NCBI GenBank assembly: GCA_030267565.1
Contig: BRXU01000019.1
Coordinates: forward strand, 1,166,501-1,230,500
Length of the DNA stretch: 64,000 nucleotides
Direction: 5' to 3'
From: Pleodorina starrii
Taxonomy: Eukaryota; Chlorophyta; Chlorophyceae; Chlamydomonadales; Volvocaceae
Position numbers and translations under genes: made by a program
Part shown: piece by piece, positions 39,374-51,800 of the stretch
Layout of the letters: the number at the start of each line of letters is the position of its first letter
How positions within the stretch are numbered: position 1 is the first letter of the stretch
Notes under the pieces: generated by a model
The model's database searches: none
What the model was told of the DNA's origin: nothing
Seen by the model: the letters and a program-made list of their open reading frames with translations, nothing else

Positions 39374-41780
39374 TTTTGGTCGGCGAGAAGGCTATTCCTA
39401 GATCTTCAAGCGCAAACGGATTGAACACGGTCACAGCTAACGAGAGCAATAAGAATAACTAGTCCAGCTGAAGATTTGACAAAAGTCGCTGCGTGATCGT
39501 GGGTCGTACCGTCGCGCACGGCGCTTCATTACGTTGCGCAAAGCAATACGCGTCAAATTTCATAACATAAGCGTAATAATGTAACCGCTCGACATGAAAT
39601 TCATTAGGATCCCATCGGTGCCTGGGCCCAGGGCCTTCTGCTTTCCTCAAATCGCAATTCTGCAAGGACCAGTCCCAGCTAGGTTGCAAAATGTGAACTT
39701 GCGTACACAGCGTACCCCAAACTCAATTGCCGTTGTGCTCAACACAGCCTTAAAGCTCCGGGTTCCCAGGACTGCGGGGTGGCCAACATGTTCTAACGGA
39801 GGCGACGGCCTGCCTGCAAGCGCGCCAAGTCACGACCGTCGGTCACTTAGACAATCGCCGGAGACCTCCACTTGGGCTTTAAGAACCCTTGGCTTCATGC
39901 TTGCACCCAGGCAGGGCAACCGACCTATGGGCCGCAGGAAAACGGACTGCCCTCTCGGCACACTTGGCCACATTTACATATCCCGCTCCCGTGCCCCGAA
40001 CCCACATCTTAAGATCCGCATCTGGGCATGCGCTTCAACAAGATCGCATCGCACGGCTCCCACAGTTCGCAAAGATACGGCAGTGCTATGTGCCTATGTC
40101 ACCACCCACGCTTGGCCTCGGTTCACCTCCATTAGCCATTGCGGCCCGGCCTTCATGCACCTCATGTTGTCATGGATATCGCCTACTACGCCCGCCCATC
40201 GGGCGCCAGTCACATCACGCCTCTGGTCCACGCGCCCTCCAAGACCCTGCACACGCAAGAGGCAGCAGGCAAACCCAAATAGGAAAACCGCTGCCGCCAT
40301 GCCTTCCACACGGCACACCATCCACCACCCTTCCGGCTCCCAGCAGCTCCCATCGGGACCCGATACGCCCAAATAAGCCAAATACCCCGGCCGTCCTGCC
40401 ATTACGCCATGCAAACACAGCAACCACGTACACGGCGGCGGTTGCTTGGGAGAGGGTCGGTGTAGAGCGATAATCACGCGGTGGCCCAGTCAGGGGGTTC
40501 TCCACGTATAGGCAAGGGCGCCAGAGGTAGCCATATCATTCGAAACACAGGCATAAAGGCGTCCACTTTTTCGAGGGACCCGAACTCAGAAACTGTGAAA
40601 TGGAACGCCTGATGATGATGATGATGATGATGCAATGCGCCAAAGCTGCAGTTCCCCCCTTCACGCGCGAGGGGGTTGTTTTTAACCACCCCAATCTTCA
40701 TCGACCCACTACACAGAAGGTACACCGACCACCTCGCCATACACACACTTTTCTAGCTAACTAGATGCCCACCGCGCATCAATCAGTGTCGCGTCAAAAA
40801 AACCATTTCACCAAATGCTGTGCAAACATCCCCCCGCCCCCACCCCTGAGAGCCAAGCACCAAATCGAAATACCAGAATCAAGGTTTGGTCCCCGTGCGC
40901 CGGAAACAAATGAAAGAATACGGCAGGCACCCTCTGCTGCGATTTCCCGGCGCCTGCCGCCGGGGCTGCGCGGGCCACCCGTGTCCCGGGCGGCAGACCA
41001 TCCCCCTCCCGCACCCCCCCGCCAACACTGGCCGGTCCACACCCCCTTCCCCGCCCATCACACCCGGTCCTCGGGTCGCCACCACCACCGCCCGTTACCG
41101 GCTGCCCACCACCCCCTTCGCAACCGCACCTTCGCCGGGGTGGCAAAGGTGGTGGGACAGCCGGTATGTCGTATGTGCTTGCCTTGCCCAACACGTAACC
41201 AAACCAAATCGAACCAGCCTACCCTAAAATGCCCTCGGCTAGCAGCCGCTAAGATGGCTGTCTATTTGTCAAAAGGTCCCGGGGCTCCTCGGGGCCCGCG
41301 GGGAGTGGGCCGCTCCGCGACCCAACCGCGCCACCCTATTGGTCGGCTCCCCAGTTGCTGCTGCTGCTGCTGCTGCTGCCGCTGCTGCCACGCACCTGAC
41401 ACCTGCACAGCGGGGCGGCCGGGGCAGGTCCCTCTCCTCCTCCCCTCCCCTCCCCTATCCTCCCCTCCCCTATCCTCTTTTCACCTCACATCACCGCACC
41501 GCACCCAGCAGCAGCAGCAGGATTGCTGCCGCCCCGCTTCCTCTACTCCCTACCCCCTGAACCGCCCCTCCCATCCCCATCCCCAAAGCAACGCGCTGTC
41601 GCCACGCACCCACCTACACGGGCCTAAAACCACCCCCTAACCATCCGTGAGAGCCGCAGCGCCACCCGCCCGCCCCCGCGGCGGAACCCTCCTGGCCTAA
41701 AGACCACCGCCTACACGGCACCTAGGCAACCCACCCGCTTCGCGATCGCCGGCCTCGGACATTTCCCCCCCTCCCCCGCA
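39374..41780. other. Intergenic region: ALAD upstream and TAPT1 3' flank
   Basis: The part next to 39373 should hold the ALAD promoter. An uninterrupted plus-strand frame at 39594-40376 (260 codons from ATG) has no family resemblance, mixed codon use and no recognisable domain, so I do not call it a gene. Microsatellites GAT (40611-40632) and CTG (41353-41388) lie here. Confidence 0.5.
40611..40632. repeat. GAT trinucleotide microsatellite
   Basis: Seven perfect GAT/ATG units in intergenic DNA. Confidence 0.9.
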
Positions 41781-44700
41781 TCAGTCCAGCTTTGCATGCC
41801 CCGGCCCCGCGCCCACCCCCACTCCCCGCCCGGATAGCGACGCCAGTATAGCCGCCGTCAGGCCCGTCCCCGCAGCCGCCGTCGCCGTCGCCATCGTCGA
41901 CGTCGCGGCGCCGCCCTGTCCCTGCCCCTGCCCCAAGCCCGCCGCCGCCGCCTGCAGCTGCAGCTGCAACGGCACCGGCGAAGCTGGTGCCGCATGCGCC
42001 ACCGGCGACGGCAGCGTCAGACCCAGCGGCGACTGCACCGCCGCTGCCGCCGCCGCCGCTCCGGCGGCGTGGGGCAGTGGGGCGCTGGCGGCGGGCCACC
42101 CCAGGCCACCCGCCGGTGCGCCCGCCGCGCCGCCGCCGCCGACCCGCGTCGGCGTCGGCCTGACGACGTACGGCTTGACGCCGTACTTGCGGTTGTAGTA
42201 CCGGTTGTGGTAGTGCGCGAGCACCTTGATGCAGTACCCGAACAGCAGCTTCACGCCGCACATCACGCCGTACAGTACGGCAACGATCGCCAGGCGCGGC
42301 CACACCTGCGCCCGCGTCTCCACTCGCAGCCAGAACAGGGTCACCGCGATGCGCATCGCCAGTGCGGCGGGCGCCAGGTGGTGGAAGTTGAGCAGTCGCG
42401 GCGCCGAGTGGCTCTGCGCCGCAAGCGCCTTGGCACACAGGTCCTGCAGGGCCGGCGGAAGGGCGGGGGGCGCGAGGCGGCGGGTTGGGTGTGGGGTCCG
42501 GATCCGGGGTGGGTATCCAGATACGGGGTCGGGGCCAGAAGCCGGAGCCGGGAGCCGGAGCCAGATATCGGTGGAGGGGTAGCGACTAGCGAGGTCAGAA
42601 TCCGTATCCGGACGTGGGCCAGGAAAGCTACGCTCGCGACGCCCGTTTGGTCGGGGTTTCAGGCGGGGCGGGGCGGGGCGGGTCACACGCACAGAGGACA
42701 CCCCTGAACCCCTTCCTTTCCCCGAGCCCGGGCCTCTGTCCCCCTACCCCGGATTACGGTACATACGCTCAATTGATTCTATGGAGAACAGCACTCCGAT
42801 GTGCAACCCTCCTCGAACCCCGCACCCAGGCCTCCCGCATACCAATTTAAAACCCTAAGAACCCCAAACCCTAACACCCTAAGACTTGCACCCCACCCCT
42901 CACCAACTACTCACCCCGTCTCTCCCTCTCCCTCTCTGGCCCCGTCTTCCCCTCCCCTCCCCCCCTCCCTCCCCCCTCACCCCTCCCCCCCTCCTCCCTC
43001 CCACCTCCTCTCCCTCCCTCCCCCCCCCGGGTATCTCACCTGGTGGAACTCCCTGTACAGTCCGGGCCTCACTTCGTTGAACTTGCCCAGCACCGCGTGC
43101 TTGATCACGTCAATGACCACCTCCGCCGCCACCATCAGCCCACACACCCGCAGGTAGTCGGGGGGCGGGGACCAGGAGGCGGCGCTGTCCATCTCCTCAA
43201 CCACCACGAAGGAAAGGACCACCAGCAGGTGGAAGCGCTCCACGGCGTCCTGGGGGGTTGGGTGGGGTGGGGTAGGGTGGTGGGGGTGGGCTAGTGGGGT
43301 GGGATGGGGTGGGGTGCGTTGGGTTGGGTTGGGTTGGGTTGGGTTGGGTTGGGTTGGGTTGGGTTGGGTTGGGTTGGGTTGGGTTGGGTGGGTGGTGGGT
43401 GGTGGTGGGTGGTGGTGGGGTAATTAGAACGGCCCGGGGCGAGGGAATGCAACGCAGTTACCTGGGGTGCCGTTTGCACTCCACCCACAAGAGTGCAAAC
43501 GGGTCGTGGGTCGTGGGGTGGAGGTAGAGAAGGACAGCCCAACGAGGCAGATTGATATGGATGGGTATATTTACACAAGGGGTGTGCCCAGTGATAGGCC
43601 GTAGCCCGTGAAGGAGAACATCGTGCGGGCTGGGCTGGGCTGGGGGCCGGCGGGCGAGGTTGGCACCACCTCTTCCGGGAGAGGTCCTTACCGAACGCAA
43701 CGCAAACTCCATTACCCGCACCGTAACCCCTCGGGAGACCCCCTGGGCCCCTCTCACCACCCCCCACCCTACCCACCCCCATTCCACTCGCCCTCCCCCG
43801 CCCGCTCTCCCTCTCCCTCTCGCTCTCCCTCTCACCGCGCACACCAGCGCCCAGATGCGGGTGCTGTCCCACTTTTTGAACACCGTGCTCTTTATCTCCA
43901 CAAAGTTATTGGCGATGAGCAGAGCCACCAGGCCGTTGCGGGAGGAGTTGAGGGCCACCGCCACGATGAGAGCCTGGGGGGGTGGGGAGGGTGGGGGGTT
44001 GTATGTATGCAATGCGGGGGGGGGGTGCGCGGAGGGGGGCCAGAGTATGACAGCCCAAAGCGGCAAGCTGACAGGGCGATGGGGGGGGGAGTGAACGAGG
44101 GGGGGGAGGAGGGGAGGAGCGCAGCAGGCGTCAGCGGCGCCGGTTGCAAGCAACCAGCGCCCGCCTGAAGAGGGGAGTGGGTGGGTGGGTGCGCATGGCC
44201 GCATGGAGGTTGTGGCGGGATGGGGTGGGCGGGTGGGGTGGGGGAGGGCACTCGGGAAGACCCGAATGGCGGGGGGAGGTGAGGTGATACCGCTGGGGTG
44301 GGTGGAGCCAATTACGGCACCGCACGCCCGGAGGAATCAATCCATCTCAACGCCCGCGGCGCAAAGGGCCTTCCCTCTCCCGCCCATCCCCTGCCCAGGT
44401 CCGGGTTCGCTAGCGTCGCCTCCGTCCCTTTGCTGCGGGTTCATCCTTGCTACCCTTGCATAGCCCTGCCCTGGACGGGCCCGGCATGGGCCACACGCCC
44501 ACCTCCTCTCCTCTCCCCTCCCCTCCCGGGGGTCCCGGACCCCCCGACCCGACCCCCCGACCCCCCCCCCCGCCCTCACCTGGCACATGAGCGTGAGCGC
44601 ATGCAGTGTGACAATGCCCCCCGCCACCGTCGCATCCGATGCCAGCTGCCACATCCGCTTCTTGCCCTCCAGCCACTGGGTGCAGGTGCCGGACAGGGCC

Positions 44701-47274
44701 TCAAGCACGTCATTGCCGAAGTTGGACAGAATCTGCGGAGGGAGGGCGGGAGGGGCGGGCGGGCATTTAAAGATGAGATGGGACGGAGGCAGCGATGGGA
44801 CGGAGGCGACGCAGGCGGGGGGGGGGTAGGTTAGGGAGTGATATGCTCCGAAATAGTCCAAATAAGCAGGCTGACCGGAGGGAGGGAGGAGGGGTGGGTG
44901 GGAGATGTGGGTGGAGCCAGGCGGTGGGTGGAATAGGGAAGAAAGGGGGGCAGGGTAGGGCAGTCCGAGTAGGAGAAATGGAGGCCACTCTCTCGCACGC
45001 TGGGGGAGGGGGCTATGCAGGACAGCAGGCAAGGCCAGCAAAGGCGGTGTGGGTTGGGCTTGGGCGTGGGATGGCGGAGCGGGCGGGGGCAAGTTGACCC
45101 GTATACGCCCTGAGGTGCGCCCACCTCCAACCCCACCTTCCCGCCGCTCCGCCCCGCCCCCCCGTCACGGACGCCGACCCTCCCCAGAGCTGTGCCTCAG
45201 CGAGAACACACACCGGCCTTTCCAAGTTCCAGCCTCGCTGCCTCCCCCTCCCCCTCCCCCTCCCTGGGAGCTGCCCCAGACCGCTCAGCCTGGCTTCCCT
45301 TCCCTTCCCTTCCCTTCTCACGGGGCTTCGCCGCTCCCTGCTCCCAAGCTCCCGTCCAACCCTTTCCCTCCCCACGGGCGGCATGTTCAAAACCAGATTT
45401 TGAATACACCGTCCAACCCCTAGTGTTCAAACCCCCAGTGTTCAAACCCCCAGTGTTCAAACCCCCAGTGTTCAAACCCCTAGTGTTCAAACCCCTAGTG
45501 TTCAAACCCGAGTGAGCAGCAGCAGCGGCCCCCAGCCCCCCACCCCTCCGGTCCTGTCCTCGCCTTGTCCAGCATGTCAAAGGCGGTGGACAGCACCGAC
45601 ATCTTGAGGAACTCGCTCGTGATGTCCTTTAGCCAGTAGTAGATGGAACCAGGCCGCACAGCCCGCAGCGCAGCGGTGGCAAGGAACAGGATCGCCAGGC
45701 ACACCATGTCGTACAGCTGGCTGCCGCTCAGGCGCGCAGGGGAGTGAGACGGGCCCGAGGAGCCGCCTAACCGGGGGCCGGAGGAGGCGACCCGCGGGTC
45801 GGCGGCGGCGGCGGTTGCCGCCGCCGCCGCTGCCGATGCGGCGGCGGTGGCGGTGGCGGAAGCTGCGCTTCCGGTGAAGGAGGGCGCCGTGAGGGAGGGC
45901 CCCGAGGCTGCCGGGGGCTCGGTGATGGAGCCGACGCGGGAGGCGGCGGAGGTGGCTGAGACGAAAGAGGCGGCGGTGGAGAAGCTGAGGTGGCGCCGCT
46001 CCGGAGCTCCGGGGCCAGCGGCGCCGCCGTCGCCGAGCGGCGGCGTGGCTGATGCGGTTGGGCAGCGGGGTCGCAGCCAGCTGGGTATGAGCGCCCCCGC
46101 CGCGCCGCGGGCGAGTTGCGCCAGGGCCAGCGCACAGCGGAGCGGCAGGAGCGTGAAGACGCCCTGGTGGTGCGGGGGGCGGGGGGAGGATAGGCAGAGG
46201 GGCGGCGTGATTGAGGAGGTCGCAACTGGGTCCGCCGAGGGCAAGCACAGCACAGCACAGCACAGGTAAGGCAGCGTCCTTTAAGCCTAGCTAGGCCGGC
46301 AGTCGCCCCCGGTCTGACAGCACCGAAACCACGACCCCATTCGCCCTCCCACACCACTTCCCACCACCTCCCCTTCTTCCTTATTACTTGGCCTCTCTTA
46401 CCCGCTCTTTAACCGCTCTTTCCTTTCCCTTCCCTCCACCTTTCCTTCCCAACCCTTTCCCTCCCCCTTTTCCCTTCCCTCTACCTTTCCTTCCCTACCC
46501 CATCCCCTCCCTACCCGTTCCCCTCCCGTCCCGACAACCCACGCCGGTTCAGGCCCCAGCCCCAGCCCCAGCGCCCCCCCACCCCACCCCCCCACCAGGA
46601 ACGAGTCCACCAGCAGCAGCGACCCAAACCAGATTAGCCGCTCCAGCTGGTACGGCACGTACAGCAGGAAGTTGTACCTGCGCATTCGGGGCCGCGGGAC
46701 AGCATGACTCACACAGCGACATACTGAACGGCGGCGCATCGTGGCAGCACGGGCGCTTGAACCCCCACCCAGCCGCCACATCCACACGAGCATCCCATCC
46801 GGAACGCTCTCCCCTCCCTCCCTCTCTCCCTCCCTTGGCTCCGTCAGCGACATTGACCCTGCCAGCGTCCATCGGACCGCCTGAGGACCGAAGCTGTGCT
46901 GTCATGCCCTCTTGCCTCCAACTGCCAAGCCCCAGAGTCTCTAAACCCCAGATTCTCGCGCGCCCCAGGGCACCAAGGCCACTCACACCCGCTCCCGCTC
47001 CGTCTGGCCCCACACCACATCCGCCGTGGGGGTCTTCTCCGCCGGCTGCGTCTCCGCCGCCACATAGGCCGCCAGCGACTGCAGCGCCTCCTCGCCGGCG
47101 CTCAGGCTGTGGCCCATGACGGTGCGGGTGTGCGCGTACGGCGGCAGCGGCATCGTACCGGCACTCGTCGTACTCAAGCCGCTGGCGGCGGCGCCGGCGA
47201 CGCCGTGCAGGTTGGCTGTGTGCGGCAGCGCGACCTGCGGCCCGGCCGACCCGGGGGTCATTGCGCCGGTGGAC

Positions 47275-47307
<33 letters not shown>

Positions 47308-48405
47308 GGGCCGGCCGCCGCCGCCGTCGGCGCTGCAGCTCCGGGTGGGTTCAGGATCACGGCGGCCAGGGGTGTGGACAGCCCCGGGGAGAGGGCGGCC
47401 TGGGTGTGGGTGTGGGTGTGGGCGGGCGCCCACGCTTGCAGCGCTGGGAGGTCTGGGGGCAGGGGAGGGCAGGCGAGGGGAGGGGGGGGAGAGGAGCGGG
47501 TGTGGGCGTGTCTGGCCAGAGTGCGCGGGTGGCCTTCTGGCGCATGTGTGTGGACCGGGCTGTGCTGAGCTGTGCTGTGCGGGGTGTGTGGGAATGGGGA
47601 AGGCCACGGCTGGTGGCGCCGGCCGTTGGCTGCTGCCAGGGCTGGAGGTGACTTTGTACGCGCGCGGGGTGGCTGACAAGCACACCCCGCCGCCTTTGGT
47701 AGCGCATGTGTCGCATGAGGAGCTGCCCCAGCCGTATGCTTCAGGTGTGGACGCGAGGCGGTTCACCCCAGCTGCCTGGCTATTCCCACGGCAGCAGGGC
47801 CCTGCCGACAGAGCTGGCAGGCAGCACAGTTGGGACGGAGCCCCGACGCACGCTGCTGTAGGAGCGGCGTGTAGCAAGGTGACCACAAATTGCGCAGCGA
47901 GGCCACCTGCGACCTGCCCAGCCAGCGCACCGTTCGCGGTTGTGACGGTTGGGATGTGCGGCATTGTCGCGACTCCGAGTGGCACCCCGCCATCGGAGTT
48001 ACAAGCCACAGGGTCCGGAGACAGGCTGCTGGAGTTGGCTAAGAGATACGCTGTGGATAGGGACTTTGCTAGTCGTGAGGCTTGCGTGTCCTCTGAACGT
48101 CGAGTTACGATGGAAGTTGGCAGTCGAGTCTGTCCGTTCACATGGCTACAGCAATCGGTTATCGTGTCATCCGGAGAAAGGTTCGATGTTGCGCATCCAG
48201 CCAAAGGCGCCGAGGAGCGACTAAGTGAACTGGACGGTGAAACCCGCTTCCGCGGCGGTAGGGGTGGCCGCGCATGAGGTTGTGCCTCTGGAGGGGTTGG
48301 CTGAGGCTCCTCCGCATCGTTCGCCGGCTCATGTGAATCCAGCGAACTGCTTCTACTTCTGGCGTCGTCCTCGCTGCCAGGCTGCTCTTCCTTTTCGAGA
48401 AACAT
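41781..48405 (-). CDS. TAPT1: TAPT1/POD1-family multipass membrane protein
   Basis: Member of the TAPT1 (DUF747) family, polytopic ER/ciliary-base membrane proteins in animals; the plant relative POD1 acts in the ER. Exons on the minus strand: 48405-47907, 47452-46987, 46677-46596, 46163-45564, 44732-44580, 43973-43836, 43249-43040, 42443-41781; 936 residues if all are right. The core is convincing: RVYNFLLYVPYQLERLIWFG, LLLVDSFLGVFTLLPLR, ILSNFGNDVLEAL, LLIANNFVEIKSTVFKKWD, DAVERFHLLVVLSFVVVEEM, VVIDVIKHAVLGKFNE. The first two exons (disordered Ser/Pro/Ala-rich) rest on phase and ORF only. The exon 4 donor appears to be GC (AAG|GCGAGG at 45563); any downstream GT would insert residues between LDK and ILSNFG, which are contiguous in the family. 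Exon 4 contains an Ala/Ser/Pro-rich insert between two membrane segments. The C-terminal tail is Gly/Ala/Gln-rich. Confidence 0.88.
42850..42882. repeat. Interstitial telomere-like repeat (complement) in a TAPT1 intron
   Basis: Degenerate CCCTAA/CCCTAAA units. It lies in the TAPT1 intron between 42444 and 43039. Confidence 0.5.
43314..43388. repeat. GGGTT pentanucleotide tandem array in a TAPT1 intron
   Basis: About 14 almost perfect GGGTT units. It lies close to one copy of a 44-bp dispersed element (43422-43465). Confidence 0.95.
43422..43465. repeat. 44-bp dispersed element, copy 1 (TAPT1 intron)
   Basis: Begins AATTAGAACGGCCCGGGGCG and ends CAGTTACCTGG; identical base for base to 51046-51089 in the SLC25 gene. 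Confidence 0.9.
44043..44077. repeat. Copy of the CGGCAAGCTGAC dispersed element (TAPT1 intron)
   Basis: GAGTATGAC followed by AAAGCGGCAAGCTGAC; the closest match to the ClpB intron copy at 57403-57437. Confidence 0.75.
44833..44849. repeat. AGGGAGTGATATGCTCC motif shared by TAPT1 and ClpB introns
   Basis: The same 17-mer occurs at 57352-57368, where it sits about 35 nt before a CGGCAAGCTGAC copy. The two motifs may be parts of one longer element. Confidence 0.6.
45417..45509. repeat. 15-bp minisatellite (AGTGTTCAAACCCC) in a TAPT1 intron
   Basis: Six units of AGTGTTCAAACCCCC/T, within about 150 nt of the putative GC donor at 45563. Confidence 0.95.
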
Positions 48406-48850
48406 CTGATCTAATTCTATTTCTACTAAGGAAATCTACCACAATTGCGTCGTCGCGCAAACCCAAAGCCGCGCCCCGCGCGGGATGAAAAGTACGGAGA
48501 TAGTTGCAACGGTTTGCATGTTCTTTTTCCCCGCTCCAGGCAGGAATTGTCATAACCCAGCGTTATAATTGCATGGCATTTGGCGTTTTGAAGTTTTGAA
48601 AGAGTGACGTCATTTCTTTCACCCGGCTAGGGTTGCGCACTCTTCCTGGGTGATGAAGGTTGGATGAAAGCGGCCAATATGGAAGCGGGTGAACACACTG
48701 GGTACAGAAGCAATGCGTTTTGGGGCGCAAACTCCAGAATACCTTTGGGACGACAGCTAGATCTCGTTTGATAGCGGCTCGTTTACGTCCTGCCTGAACG
48801 CCTCCATAGGGCCAATATCATCTTCAGGCTTATTACAAGGGCGCTCGTCT
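48406..48850 (-). promoter_or_regulatory. TAPT1 upstream region / SLC25 3' flank
   Basis: A 445-bp spacer between two head-to-tail minus-strand genes, less GC-rich than the exons. No coding sequence seen. Confidence 0.5.
48833..48837 (-). terminator. Candidate SLC25 polyadenylation signal (TGTAA)
   Basis: TGTAA only 13 nt after the stop codon, implying an unusually short 3' UTR. Confidence 0.45.
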
Positions 48851-51800
48851 TCATGGATGTGGAGGCGCCAGCACCTTCTTAATTGGTTCGTAGATCACCC
48901 AAGACAGTGCTGTACCTGCCAGGTCGCAGGAGGGGAGGGGTTGCAGTATTATGGTCATTGCCATATGCGCCAACCAGCGTCGTGTTGGGTTTTCAGGGCA
49001 TGTGCATGGTCGCTTGGGGTTTCACCGGGCACAGCAGGTATCCGGGGGTGGGCCGTGTGCTTTATGGGACGTCGAGCCCAAGCATCAAACCAATCCACAC
49101 CATGGAGCACACCCCAGCGCTTACACTGTGTAACCCTCCCAGAACACGCACCGGGTGCAAGCTGAATGATGCGCGCGCCTAAACCCGTCATGAAGACCTG
49201 CAGGGGCGGTTGGCACAGGGGATGCCGCAGGGGAAGATGCAGTGGGAAGGGAAAGCGCTTCTTTCCTAACTCGCTGTCCTGCTCTAAGGCGGGGCGAGAG
49301 CAGCCCTTTCGCCCCATGCGTGCTCAAGCATGGCTTTCAGCTCCTGCCTTGCACCAGCCAAACGATCGTTCCCACAAACCGGTCACTCAAGCATGGATGC
49401 TGACACACAAGTGTTGCGGGGCGGCACGTTTAACGCCGCCTGCTCGTAAACACTGCGCCGCCACGGCACAACCACTGATGCAAACTGGGGCTGTGGTGTT
49501 GCCGACGCACAGCTCCGGAGGCAGGCTCCCCAAGCGCTCCCCTGCCCCAAACAACCCCTCAGCATCGGAATGGCCCCCCCGCCGCAGCCGCACCTTGGGG
49601 CCCTCCGTCCGCCACATGTGCACGGCCAGCGACCAGGCCGTCGTGCGTGCGTGCGCCTGACATGCCGAGAGCACCTGGCCACGGCACAAGGGGTGGCGGG
49701 CGTTTGGCGAGCACGAGCAGGATCGGAGCGGCCGGCGCCGGGCCCTGTGCTGCTTTGAGCTAACGCGATCAGCGCAGCAGCTGCAGCAGCTGCTGCTGCT
49801 GCTGCTGCTGCTGCAAGGGAAAGAGCACGTCGTGCAAAATGCCTGCTAGGCCCATCCATTTCATGACGCGCTCTTATGCTTGTTTGGCATCCGAGGGGCA
49901 CTCCCAAAGTCCAAATGCGTCGCACTGGAAGGGGGCTCCCTCAGAGCCATACGCAAGCCCCGGCCACGCGGCCAGCCTGGCCGACCTAGCACAGCACAGC
50001 GGGCTTCTGTCTGGCGCTCGTACCAGCGCTCAGGCGCGGCGGTGGCCATCATCTCCTGGTTCATCGGCGGCCTTGGAGCCACCCACGCACGCACGCAACC
50101 AGGCCGCCGAGTGCATCAGCGTGCGCCCCTCCGCATTGCCCCACCCCACCCCACCCCACCCCAGACCCCACCCCGCTGTTCCGTGCAGCTGAGATCCTTC
50201 GGCACTCCTGCGCGCTCCGCATGCGGTAGTGCTACGGCACCGCTGCCCCTCCCTTTCCCCCCCGTTTTATAAATCGACGAGAGCGAGACCGAACCGGGAG
50301 CAGCTACCCCCTTTCCCCTTCCCGTCTCTGGTTAGGTACCAGTAGGTCGCAATGTTGCCGTTCACGGGCCTCGGCTTGTGCGAGGATGACCCTTTTGCCC
50401 CCGGGTGAGTGGGTGAGGCATCAGCCCGCTGCCCGCACGCACGCACCTGCAGCCGCGTCTTGACCACATCCGCCGGGTGTGTCAGCACGCCCGCCAGGCT
50501 GGCGCTGCCTGCGGGGGTCAAACACTGAACGCGAGTGAGGTACCGCAGCAGGCGCAACGGCGCATGCATGCTTGCGATACGGTATGAGGGTGCGTTGCGA
50601 CACACCGCAACAGATAGCGGCGTGGGGAGGGTTATTAAAAAGAAGATACCGCAGCGAAGGGACTGAGACGGCGGTAGCGAAAGGACCCGGAGCCCAGCAG
50701 GGAGGGGTGGGGTGCCCCGCGGCGCCCCACCTGCCGAGCAGATTCCCAACACCAGCGGAGACAGCTCCTCCTCGGAACTGCCGCTTCTGGTGCTGCTGCT
50801 GGTGGCGGCAGCCGCCTCGGATGCTGCGTGCATCTCGGCCTCCCCCGCTGCGGCGGCCGCGTCGCCGGGGCGTCCGTCGCGCGCTGTGGCTTGCGTCGCC
50901 CCCGCCCGCGCCGCTGCGCGCTTGGAGCCCTCGTAGGCAGCGATGAAGATGGTGTTCCATGGTAGCCAAACCGCGTTGGTGGCCTGGGGTGGGGTGGGTG
51001 GGGTGGGGTTGGTGCGAAGCGGGGCATGGGTGGCGGGCCGGGGGCAATTAGAACGGCCCGGGGCGAGGGAATGCAACGCAGTTACCTGGAATATTACCTG
51101 ATGATTACCTGATATCTCCAGCAGAAAAAAGCGCGGCCGCGTCGCCGCCAACCAACCCCAAACGGACTGGCACACGACAGCACAAGACCAACATAGACAC
51201 ACAGCCCGGACAGCACAAAAGGAACGACGGCTTACTCCCATGGTTGGCCGGGGGCGGGCCAACCATGGAAGAAGCAGCGCGTGCACGACCTACGTGCGCG
51301 TGAGGTCCAGCCACGGCGCTTGGCGCAAACCTTCTACCAAGCGTGATAAATACGGAGTGCCCGAGACCTTCCCAGCTATGCTTATTCGGCCGACCGCGTG
51401 AAAGCTGCCAATGTCGGCCGGTCGGGACCATGTACGGTCAAACTTGGCACACGTTAGGCAGCAGCGAGCTGGGCGGCTGCCAAGACCATTGGGTGTCTGC
51501 GCGGTCGCGGCCGCTCCTTCTCCTGTCCCCTGTCACGCTTGGTGGTCGCGTCAGCTTACCCAGTAGCCCTTGAGCAGCCCCCGCAAACCGTTCTGCCGAA
51601 TCTGCGCGGGACAGCAGTTGGGGACAGCAGTTGGGGGCGTGTTGCACGAGTCGCAACAAGTCTGGTGGCGCACGGTGGGCTGTTGAGTTCACAGCGTGGC
51701 CCGGCAGGCCGTCCGCACCCAAGCACATCTTCGTCTGCGCGCTGTGGGTCTGTCGTGTCCACCGCGTTACAGCTTGTGGAGTGGACGTGTCAGCATCCAT

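Noticed and set aside
39594..40376. 260-codon plus-strand open frame between ALAD and TAPT1
   Set aside because: No recognisable domain, codon use unlike the neighbouring genes, many rare codons, and high GC makes long chance frames common.
40765..41640. 291-codon Pro/Cys-rich plus-strand frame
   Set aside because: It is made of low-complexity C-rich sequence and a CTG microsatellite downstream of TAPT1; no family resemblance.
46549..48405. Single 618-codon frame from the TAPT1 start
   Set aside because: The conserved TAPT1 segments at 46987 and beyond are in a different frame. A donor at 47906 and acceptor at 47453 restore phase, so most of the long frame is intronic.
49383..49925. Poly-Ala minus-strand frame over the carrier gene's 3' part
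   Set aside because: It reads through the CTG microsatellite in intron 7. Only 49656-49594 is coding, in a different frame.
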